10,334 bases of DNA from Chromera velia. Its lineage: Eukaryota; Sar; Chromeraceae. How positions within the stretch are numbered: the first letter of the stretch is position 1; the number at the start of each line of letters is the position of its first letter. The stretch is from contig JAHBMJ010003520.1 in NCBI GenBank assembly GCA_018398765.1, forward strand, positions 1 through 10,334, written 5' to 3'. A model generated the notes under the pieces. That model did not search any database. It worked only from the letters and a program-made list of their open reading frames with translations, and had not been told where the DNA came from. Shown one piece after another: positions 1 to 8,000 of the stretch. The translations under genes and the position numbers were made by a program.

Positions 1-195
1 CTCGTGATCTGAACATTAACCTTATACACACAATGACTATACTTCTCACACATGCTCCAGTGTTTTAAGGGTTTATATTCATGATTACGGTTTAAGCCGC
101 ATCATGATCATAGAGGCACTACCAGTCACGTCGGCCCCTAATTGAATACTACTCGTACGAGGACCTATGCTCCTGGCGGCATCACCTCCTGCCCC
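1..195 (-). repeat. B2 split direct repeat (truncated by window edge)
   Basis: Positions 1-195 align without gaps to 999-1193, with three differences, all transitions (near 149, 151 and 174). In element orientation this is the outermost 3' repeat of the YR retrotransposon. B1 continues for about 88 more bases (998-911) before A2 begins, so the missing part of B2 and the true element end should lie just left of the window. It contains no coding signal. Confidence 0.85.
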
Positions 196-310
196 GAAAT
201 CCCAAATATAGGCCTAAAAGGGCTACGCCCCACCAACTAGCTAGACCGTATTCAAAGGATGGGCTGCCCAAAGGAAGGCCACCATGGTGCAACGCCAGCG
301 GGAGGGTGAG
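196..310. other. Unassigned spacer between A2 and B2
   Basis: These 115 bases separate the end of the A2 alignment from the start of the B2 alignment. I could not match them to the sequence beside A1 (7886-8000) or beside B1 (1195-1310). They include a perfect 10-bp palindrome, CACCATGGTG, at 280-289. They may be a small insertion or a unique segment of the element. No gene is visible. Confidence 0.5.
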
Positions 311-910
311 CGGGGAAAACTCAATTACTCGACATAAACTCTCGTCCGGCAACCAGAAGGCAAACGAACCCACGTCACTTCGCGGCCCATCCACTCGGGA
401 ATTTTTGGTACCAGAACTTTAAGACCCCTGCCAAATTTTCGCTTTTTTGCCCCCCCTTACCAAACTTTCCCACAAAGGCTTAAATAAGGCAAAAAACACT
501 GCTGAAATCAAAACATCTGACCTATTGAAGGCTGATTTTCTCTAGTCTTCAATACCAAATATTCCCGAGCTGAAGACCCCTTACCAATTTTTCTGGTGTT
601 CGTACCTAGCAACCGACTAGCCGGTAGCTGTTCTTTTGAAGCTGATTCAAACCGTTTCATTCGTTTTCGTCGTATTTCTTCATGGCGTCTCGCTGCGATA
701 ACCAAATTTTATGTTCAATTACGTTACGTCACTGCCACTTTCCAGGGCCACCTTGGCCCGCAAAGCAAAAACCCTTGCCGGCTTGCGCCAGGCCTAGCCT
801 GGCCACGAATGCCACTTACCCGTCCGCCGGACTCCGACTTCGTTCCAGCTGAACCACCGTTCTCACTCCGTTGGATATCTTTGGCTGACTTCGTGAGAAC
901 TGACACTTCA
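311..910 (-). repeat. A2 split direct repeat, interrupted by a MITE
   Basis: Positions 311-380 match 8001-8070 and positions 593-910 match 8071-8388, without indels. The 212 bases between (381-592) are a nested MITE. By eye about 35 of 388 aligned positions differ and all are transitions. In element orientation this internal repeat lies between B1 and B2. Open frames on either strand here are short and have no recognisable product. Confidence 0.88.
381..592 (+). mobile_element. MITE copy 1, lacking one terminal inverted repeat
   Basis: The 212 bases begin with the terminal repeat CGCGGCCCATCCACTC and align along their length to the reverse complement of 3193-3424. Most differences are transitions, with one transversion and a 1-base deletion in a C run. 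The right end stops at AATTTTT; the outer 19 bases seen in copy 2 are missing. The uninterrupted site at 8070/8071 in A1 shows that the flanks rejoin exactly, without a target duplication. It has no coding capacity and would need a transposase supplied in trans. Confidence 0.85.
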
Positions 911-1194
911 AATTCCACAGCTTACGGCCTACTGCCCTGCTCGCCACACCAATATGCGGACTCCGCGTTAGATTTTATCTAGACGTTTTTAATATTATCT
1001 CGTGATCTGAACATTAACCTTATACACACAATGACTATACTTCTCACACATGCTCCAGTGTTTTAAGGGTTTATATTCATGATTACGGTTTAAGCCGCAT
1101 CATGATCATAGAGGCACTACCAGTCACGTCGGCCCCTAATTGAATACTGCTTGTACGAGGACCTATGCTCTTGGCGGCATCACCTCCTGCCCCC
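911..1194 (-). repeat. B1 split direct repeat
   Basis: Positions 999-1194 are a near-perfect direct copy of 1-195. The extension 911-998 is inferred: A2 ends at 910, and its counterpart in B2 would lie beyond the window start. The repeat is AT-rich in its middle and begins about 67 bases downstream of the recombinase stop codon. In element orientation it directly abuts A2, as expected for split direct repeats. The stretch 1195-1261 between it and the recombinase gene shows nothing recognisable. Confidence 0.8.
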
Positions 1195-1261
1195 ATAACC
1201 CCACAAACCCCCCACGACGGCATCTCCCATCAGGATGTGGCCGGACCCCTTTGCACTCATC

Positions 1262-2336
1262 TTACATGGCTGCGATGTGAGCAGCAACCTCCTCTACTTC
1301 CCTTGCTGCATATGCCATCCATGCGTTAATGCTATTGTGACCCAAAATATCTACTGCCACATCCACTGGGAGGTCCGCCCTCCTCGCAGCGGTGTGCCCG
1401 CTATGATGCAGAGAGTGTGTGGTAAAATCGTCACACTCCCTCTCTGGCAAACATACCGAAATGGCCTTCCGTAGTACTTTCTGCTATGCATCCTTCGTGA
1501 ACTGCGTGCCATTCCATCTGTTGCTATACGTGTCCGTCGCTTGGAACAATAGCCTCTCCCTTGGGGCCCTCTCCAAAAATGATACCACGTGTTCACCGAT
1601 CGACCTCCTATCCTTCGCTTTCAGTGGGATCGGACAGACTGCACCCCTCCCATGCGGGTCACCCTTTGACCTGTGAATATAGCATGACACCAACGGCGTG
1701 GCTGCTGTGCACTTCACCACGAAGTCTTCCCTGCCTCGACCTAAGATCTCACCGATCCGCTTTGCCGGGAAGAATGCCAACACGGTAATCGCTACGTTCC
1801 TCGTCATATCCAGCGTACCCTTCTTTACCCACCAGTCAATGATCTTCCCAATCTCCTCCCTACTCAGTCTCTCCTTCTCTTTTACTGTATTGTTAGCCAG
1901 CTTTTTCAAACCCGTAAAGAAGTATGCCAGAGATGGGTCTTCAAATGGGGGGGGTGGATGACCCTCCCTATGGTGCCACTACTTCACTGCCCCACGCAGC
2001 AGCCCGATTTCATTCTTTCTTTCCCCTCAGATGGGCAAACCCCATCTTGACGTCCAGAACCCCTCTCATCGGCAGGAGCCACGGGTTCGATTTTTCCATC
2101 AACCTTAACGCTGCCTCATATTAGGACTTAGTGCTATTCTCTAGCGCTGCACTCTCGATTTCCATCGCCCACTGCGCCAACACGTCCTTAGGCGTGGGGT
2201 CGTCCCCCCTCCCCGCCTCCTTTGCCAGGTGCGACATGGATTCGAACCCGGCCTCCTTCGCCTTACCCGACAATCTGCCAGCCCTTTTTGCCCGAGTATC
2301 TACATACAACCGTGAACAGGGATTGAAGAGGGAGAA
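1262..2336 (-). pseudogene. Tyrosine recombinase (retrotransposon integrase), inactivated
   Basis: This would integrate the circular element DNA into the genome. The N-terminal core-binding part is read at 2336-2124 (frame beginning FSLFNPCSRLYV), with a TAA at 2121-2123. A frame change follows around 1990-2020 and a TAG lies at 1979-1981. The catalytic part is in one frame from about 1978 to 1262, broken only by a TAG at 1484-1486. The box I arginine lies in AKRIGEILG (codon 1757-1759), a candidate catalytic lysine in HRSKGDPHG, the box II histidine in THSLHHSGH (codon 1415-1417), the later histidine in LGHNS, and the nucleophilic tyrosine in WMAYA (codon 1310-1312). The HxxR arginine is replaced by histidine (CAT at 1406-1408). 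Gene order after RT-RNase H and before the terminal repeats fits a YR retrotransposon. Confidence 0.85.
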
Positions 2337-2339
2337 TTA

Positions 2340-2878
2340 ATGTCGCACTCAGTTGCTATGTACCGGACTCTAGGCGACACTATATGTATTCATCCACATG
2401 CCCGACGTGGCCTATAAATACTAGGTGCCTTCCGTCCTATCGCTAACGTCCATGCCTAGGACTATAACACCTCCTCACATATAATCGCCCCACACCTACG
2501 ACCAACAAAACGGCCACACTCAATCTAATATTTGCTCTACTCCCGACTGCCGGTATCGTACGCCCTAGAAAGGGAATGAAAGGGGGCCCCGCGGCCGTTG
2601 CGCTGTACTAGATCCTAAGTGGGCAGTAAGCCCCGACGTCATTTATAAACGATATACGCCAATCGCTATCGTCATACAAATCATAGTGTTCACATCATAC
2701 GTATACTCTCGCCTGAACTATTGTTTCTGGTACCCTCTGGGTAAAACCAATATTCTGTTTGCAACTTATTACCCCTTGTCTATCAGCAGAGCCTCCTATT
2801 CTTCTGATACGGGTTGCCCTCTGACCTGGAACGGACTCCGACCTGGAATACTCATTCGTGCCCTGCCTCAGAGACAAC
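2340..2878. other. Unresolved stretch between the RT-RNase H frame and the recombinase
   Basis: No known domain is recognised. A minus-strand open stretch at 2877-2695, in a different frame from the RNase H, has a protein-like look (for example NEYSRSESVPGQRATRIRR) and may continue the linker after a frameshift. The part 2341-2690 has no plausible coding frame. It holds two loosely similar motifs, CCGACGTGGCCTATAAAT near 2403 and CCGACGTCATTTATAAAC near 2633. It could be a decayed linker or an unidentified insertion. Confidence 0.4.
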
Positions 2879-3184
2879 TCACTTCACCACCGCTGGCTGA
2901 CCCTCAAATATTATACTCCCCTTCAGGAATCTTCCCAAAGACCTTACTATTAGCCCCTTCTCCCTCCAGTGATCACATATCGCCCTTGCGGTGAGCAGCA
3001 CCACGGGGGAACTCGCTGCCATCGCTACCTTCATTGCCATCAGAATCTCGTCCCCCGCTGGTACGCATACCTGCAGGGCTGATGTCCTACACCCAGTTCT
3101 CTCCTGGGCCCCCCCTTGTTTCACTGCAGGCAGGCCCCCAAAGATCCTTCCCACTTGGTGTTGAATGTGTTTCATCATCGCTTC

Positions 3185-3192
3185 TGCCACTC
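3185..3192. repeat. 8-bp target site duplication, left copy (TGCCACTC)
   Basis: This directly abuts the left terminal repeat of the MITE at 3193 and is identical to 3425-3432. Confidence 0.85.
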
Positions 3193-3424
3193 CGCGGCCC
3201 ATCCACTCTGGAAAAATTGGTAAGGGGTCTTCAGCTCGAGAATATTTGGTATTAAAGACTAGAAAAAATCAGCCTTCGATGAGTCAGATGTTTTGATTTC
3301 AGCAGTATTTTTTGCTTTATTTGAGCCTTTGTGGGAAAGTTTGGCAAGGGAGGGGCAAAAAAGGGAAAATTTGGTAGGGGTCTTAAAGTTTTGGTACCAA
3401 AAATTCCCGAGTGGATAGGCCGCG
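3193..3424 (-). mobile_element. MITE copy 2, complete, inserted in ORF2
   Basis: The 232-bp element has 16-bp terminal inverted repeats, CGCGGCCCATCCACTC at the left and the complement of CGCGGCCTATCCACTC at the right, with one mismatch. It is flanked by a perfect 8-bp duplication, TGCCACTC. Near each end it carries a related motif resembling AAGACCCCTTACCAA. It encodes no protein. Insert plus duplication is 240 bp, so the host RT-RNase H frame resumes in phase beyond it, although the insert contains stops such as the TAA at 3383-3385. An 8-bp duplication is typical of hAT, P and Merlin elements, but the CGCGG terminus does not match a superfamily I can name. Confidence 0.9.
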
Positions 3425-3432
3425 TGCCACTC
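3425..3432. repeat. 8-bp target site duplication, right copy (TGCCACTC)
   Basis: This is identical to 3185-3192 and directly abuts the right terminal repeat of the MITE. It supports transposition rather than a rearrangement. Confidence 0.85.
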
Positions 3433-5137
3433 TCTCCTCCTTCACTACCTCCCCTGCCATGCATGATAGACTGTCTGCCACCTCGTTCTTTGCCCCTGAA
3501 ATGTGGACTGCCACTACTTCAATCCCTGCCTTCCTTTTAATCCCTTAAATCTCCTCAACGATCCCGCCTAGTGTGCACGCCGCACTGTGTCTTTTATTAA
3601 TGATCCTCACCATCACTGAGTTATCAGAGCGAATCAGCACTCTTCCTCCCCTTAACATCTGTCCTCGGCTTGTCACAAACGCCCTGAGGCATTTCATAAC
3701 CGTCTTTGCCTCCCTTCAGTTTGAAGAGCACACGGCCTGCGCACCTAACCATGCCCACCACATTGGAGTATTTCCCCAAAAACCTCCTCCTCCTGACCTT
3801 GCCGCGTCTGTTGTGATCACTGAAACCTCTGGTGGGATATCCTCCCATGAGGCTATCCAATCATCGGCCCAGACGTCTAACCCCCCTTCCGGGTTAACGT
3901 ACATGCGACGTGCAGGCCTTTTCTCTAATGCCCCTTCCCACTATGTGAGAGCTGCCTCCATCTGTGATGACAGGGTAAAACTACCCCTCTTCTACCTCCT
4001 CCATGCCAATTTCGAATCCTGCTGGGCATGTGAGGCCAGTGTTTTCCAAAAGGGTGCCAACTTCTGACCACCGTGCTGCAAGATTAGCCTCAGATGGTTC
4101 AGGAGACCCACCAGCTGCATGCCTTGTGCAACCGTCGCCCGATTTTCCTTTGATGCGACTCTTAATTCTCTAATACATTTGAGAGCCTTCTCCCCCTTCT
4201 GCGGTGAGACAAAAATGAACATACCCCTCGAGTTTAATCCAACACCCGTGAACTCGAGTGCTTGCGTCGGTTCTACTGTCTTGGATTCCTTCACTTTCTA
4301 TCCCATGACTCATAACAATTCGAGTGCCAGCACGAGTGCGGCTTCGCACTCCTCCTTCGAATCTACTGAAATAAAAAAGTCATCAATGTAGTTCAACGAA
4401 TGCACTCTTACAGAATGTAGCCCTTTCCTATGAAAGACTTCCTGCACATGCTCCATCACCCCTTGAAAGATAAATGGGGCCACTTTCAATCCGAAACACA
4501 ACACTCTATAATGATAAAAACTCTTTGCGCTTGGGTTGTAAAAGCCCAGTAGGTCGATATGGTCGGGGTGGATACGGATATGGAAATACCCATCTTGCAG
4601 ATCGAGCTTCACCATATAGCAGCCTGGGCGCATCGTTCTCATGGCGTGTCTCACCGTGAGTAGGGCTATCACTGTATCCTTTGTTGCCTCGTTGACCCCT
4701 GACATCGTCATATCTATAATAATAAGGGGTGCCCCTGTCTCTGCTTTCAGAACGACTCCCAACGGGAACACGACATGCGGCTGCACTGAGACCCTCTCGA
4801 TGAAACCTTCCCTTTCCAATCTGTCAAATTCTTTGCCTACTGTGTTCTCCCACTCAACTAGGGAGGAATAGTTACCCATATCAAAACTCGGGAACCAGTA
4901 TTTTAGCGGTAATTTGATTCCTTCTTCTAGGTGTGACACCACTTCCTTGTCTATTCCTAAATCCCTCATCACTTCATACTTAAGTTATAAACCTTTTATC
5001 CAAGGATCGACATTTGCCTTGCCCCCCGAGATGTCGACTTCCGGGGTAGGAATCCTCCACTCGTTTAATGGCAATGGCCATTTCGATTTCAAAGGCGGAA
5101 AAGGCCTCTTAGAACCACTCGCAGTCGCACCTGCACG

Positions 5138-6034
5138 TCAAGATTTCAATCCATATAAAATCAAACCGAGCCTAGTAACACCTAAGCGTTACTCTCATGA
5201 CAACTTCTCGTTTTAGTGTCATACATAATCTGAGTTAGCTAAACATAGCTACTTAGTCATTATGACCCTTATTATTTTACCATTCGGAGCTATCTCCCAT
5301 TGATTCTGAATCACTAACATAGCATGGTTGTTCGTTTGACCTCAAGCTATGATTATTTAAATGGTAGTCAGTCCTTTACCGCTCGATCCGAACGTTCCAC
5401 AAACGCCAACTTCCTTGACTAGGCGCATCTATCTAACATTCGCGCCTGATACGTCACTGAAAGGGGCTCTGTCTATCTGTCCTTGTTGGTATCCCGCCGC
5501 TGTGACTCCTTACCACTTTCATTCCTACTTTCTCTTTCCTTCAGCCGTTTTTTTTGCACCTGGTAGGACAGCGCGCTACCTCTTACATAACATTCTTTGG
5601 AGCCTGCACTATTGAAGCAACTGGCGCAGCTTCTCCACTCTTTTGGGGAAGATTTCTCTCATGTCAGACCCGACCATTCACACCCTCGCATGGATGCATG
5701 CATATACAAGGATATAGGTGGCTAAATGGAGTCACAGCATGAAGTACACCAACATGCCGTAACTACCCCTTGCTCCCCTATTTTTCCCTCTTTTCCTCCC
5801 ATGATGGTCTCGGCCCTCATACGCTGTCCCCGCCCCACGCTCCGACTTCCCTTTCACACAGACCAGTGTGAATACACATACGCTACCGAGGTGTCCCCTC
5901 TGTTCTTTCTACCCTTATGCCCTTGAGGCGAGCACTAACTGTCCTCGCGGGCCGTCGCGGCTCTCTGAGTGGCCGACCCCCTACACACAACGCCTTTCAT
6001 ACTCCCTCGTCTACCACACTGTCGAAGGCTGTCT
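5138..6034 (-). other. Degenerate region between ORF1 and ORF2 of the YR element
   Basis: On the minus strand this joins the end of the gag-like frame to the first readable RT segment. The same frame is rich in stop codons. It contains a Gly/Arg/Lys-rich patch near 5825-5765, which could be the basic C-terminus of a Gag-like protein, and short protein-like runs near 5500-5400. The part 5200-5360 is AT-rich with no coding signal. A plus-strand stretch of open frames at 5361-6168 has low-complexity translations and matches nothing recognisable. I see no separate gene here. Confidence 0.5.
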
Positions 6035-7938
6035 TCACCACCATCCTCCTGGGTGAAGCCTTCTCAACACCCTTAAAGACTTGGCTGAGAACCGGAGGAC
6101 GTTTGTGTCTCCATAGTATCTGTTCTCTCTCGCCCCCTGCTCCTTCTCGTCCTTCCGCATACCTGTAAAAGAGCAAACACAAGGATTCTGTTCAACTCTG
6201 CCGCAAGACTTCTAACCTCTTCCTAGACTTCTTCCTCCTAAACCCTTTTCCCTTCCCTTCTCGCCCCACTACCCTCAACCCTTCGACCCCCTCTTCCCCT
6301 AATGCTTCTTCCTCGCCCTGTATAGATCATCAAGCATCTTCCACACAGGAGTGTCTGAGAGACCTTGATTCGGGCATAGCATCTGGGGGTGTTTCAACGA
6401 GGTGGGGTCAGCGGGGGGGAGGTGGTTTATGTCGACGTCGTACCTGTTTTTTGTGGTGCATATGCCGCAAACGAGGGCTATCGTGTTGCCCGCTGCTGCC
6501 GCTGCAGCCGCCGCAAGCCCTCCGGCTCTTTGCTACTGCTGCTGTTGCTGGTTTGGGGTTCCGACTTACTGCTTCATCTGTCTAGACCCGTATTTCTGAA
6601 GAAACCACTTCTAGGTCTGCGGCGGCTTACCTCCCATGCTTTGCACCTTTGCCTCAATGGTAGATATTCTTGCCGCGGTTTGTCCCCCCCTGTTCCTGAG
6701 GCAGGCCAGTCTCTCGAATACCAAAGCCAGCAAGGGGAAAACTATGTCAGGGGCGTGCGGGGGAAGTGGCGCTCCCGTTTTCTTAGCAATGAGGGCTCTC
6801 CCAACCGCTTCAAGGGTCCCCTGTTACAGTACAAGGAATTCACTGCATCCCTCAAAGAATCTGACCAGCACTCTCTGGACCGCCTCCGCCACGTCTCTGG
6901 ACTTCTTTTCCGATTTCTCATCTGTATTATCAGAGATGCTATCTCTCTTTTGCACAACCCTCCCTGCCCATGCTCTTGTCACGTTGCTGGGTGGCTTTCT
7001 GTCGAACCGGATGGGTGTTTTGAACTTTCCTTCTCCGTTTGGCGCCAGGGTCAAAGCACCTCCGATGACAGAATCTTTGGGCAGTACACAAGTGGAGTCT
7101 CTCTCCACCTTACTCGCTGGCAGAAACAGATTCACATCCCAATGGCATGTGGAAGGGTCTGCTTGAAACTTCTCCTTCCCCTGACTTGTGAGCATATCCT
7201 TGTCCTCAAACTCGTTGCACTCGTCGTCGTCCTTCTTCTCACGAAGCTTCTTCTGCAATCTGTCTGTCTCAGCCTCTTTTTGATAACCCCCATCCGTTGG
7301 AGGGCCCCTCTTTTTCTGCAGCTTCTCCCAATTCGCCTCGATGTCGTCAAGGGCGGCCTCTCTGCGGGCAAGTGCCTCCTCCCTCTCCTTTCCGGCTTTC
7401 GCCCGAGTGTCCCTCCGCTCTTTCTCTTTCTCTCTCTTCGACTTCTTTTTTGGGTCCTCCTCCCCCAGACCGGGGGGTTCACCCAACATCTTAGCGAATC
7501 TGACCGCTTGCTCTTCCGTCAGGAATTTGGTCACATCTGCACGGACACAGACACATTTATACAGTGACATAGCTCAGCCAGCACCTGACTTTTGAATTTG
7601 CTAAGCGGACTTGCATGATCTTATCTCAACTGAATGCACCTCACCCTTCGGCGTCATACCCTGCAGTGCCTTCCAATTGTCATAATACCACGTCTGCCGG
7701 TGCCCCGAACGGCCCCCGGTGTGATGTGAATGACACAAAACTGTTACTCAAAACCGTCTTCTTGAGACTGACCTTCACTCACGTTGAGAACCTCGAATGC
7801 GGCTCTTATGGCATCCTGTTTCTCCTCACGCTTCTGCTTTTCCTGCTCTGTCTCCATGATTACGTCTGTGTCAACAGGGTTCGCCGGGTCACTCGCGGTG
7901 GCTGCCACCTTGGCCCCGTTCTCAGCTGACGCTGACAT
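6035..7938 (-). pseudogene. Gag-like ORF1 of the YR retrotransposon, decayed
   Basis: By position this is the structural, nucleic-acid-binding protein of the element, and no sequence family is firmly recognised. The start chosen is the ATG at 7936-7938, 63 bases after A1. The first part (7938-7747) is in one frame. A frameshift between 7744 and 7700, near a run of Gs, leads to a second frame read from about 7699 (RQTWYYDNWKAL) down to 6038. That frame carries stops at 7601, 7574, 6824, 6611, 6566, 6533 and 6299, plus others downstream before the TGA at 6035. A long Lys/Glu/Arg-rich stretch at about 7465-7220 looks like a helical or coiled-coil segment. It is followed further on by a Gln run, an alanine run (6513-6490) and a Cys/His cluster, C-x2-C-x11-H-x10-H-x4-C (6469-6374), possibly zinc-binding. 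The following segment (GLSDTPVWKMLDDL) also looks coding. Confidence 0.7.
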
Positions 7939-8000
7939 CTACCTGACGATTTCGAAGAAACTAACACTGTCAGCGCCCGAGGCGAATTCAACCAAAAACT

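Larger units (their letters stand above)
2879..5137 (-). pseudogene. DIRS-order reverse transcriptase-RNase H (ORF2), interrupted
   Basis: This would make element DNA from RNA and degrade the template. One minus frame runs throughout. A pre-RT segment (5122-4988) ends with TAA at 4985-4987. The RT follows at 4972-4313, with motif A in VKLDLQDGY, motif B in CFGLKVAP and the YIDD box in LNYIDDFF (Tyr codon 4388-4390). A connection region (4297-3995) leads to RNase H. Its acidic residues are the Asp in TTDAA (3806-3808), the Glu in REAKT (3710-3712), the Asp in RSDNS (3623-3625) and the Asp in EVADSLS (3473-3475). In-frame stops lie at 4985, 4310, 4298, 3992, 3941, 3716 and 3545, with no frameshift over this span. 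MITE copy 2 splits the frame at 3424/3193. A linker continues to 2879 with no DPPY-like methyltransferase motif. The true start is unclear because a TGA at 5138-5140 precedes the readable part. Confidence 0.87.

Noticed and set aside
182-394. A minus-strand 70-codon open frame, similar to one at 7860-8090
   Set aside because: The shared peptide arises because both frames run through copies of the non-coding A repeat and are not maintained as coding.
596-982. Plus-strand open frame of 128 codons, similar to one at 8197-8547
   Set aside because: It lies in the A repeat. The similarity reflects DNA repeat identity, and the frames start and end differently in the two copies.
1-1194. The 195-bp direct repeats as LTRs of a small LTR retrotransposon or a terminal-repeat element
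   Set aside because: The sequence between them is the A2 repeat, which matches A1 at 8001-8388. With the recombinase gene adjacent, a split-direct-repeat YR element explains everything better.
2341-2379. TGTCGC...GCGACA inverted repeat
   Set aside because: The 6-bp arms are 27 bases apart and are expected by chance; no run of Ts or other terminator feature follows.
3573-4067. A 164-codon plus-strand open frame
   Set aside because: It is antisense to the RNase H region, where all four catalytic acidic residues are identifiable on the minus strand.
6150-6180. Minus-strand TGCTCTTTTACAG/GT resembling a splice acceptor
   Set aside because: No matching donor was found and the ORF1 frame reads through it, so an intron is not supported.
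6389-7567. A 392-codon plus-strand open frame, the longest in the window
   Set aside because: It lies opposite the gag-like ORF1, whose purine-rich coding strand makes the complement free of stops. The translation is Leu/Cys/Arg-rich low-complexity sequence with no recognisable domain, while the minus frame has protein-like charged segments.
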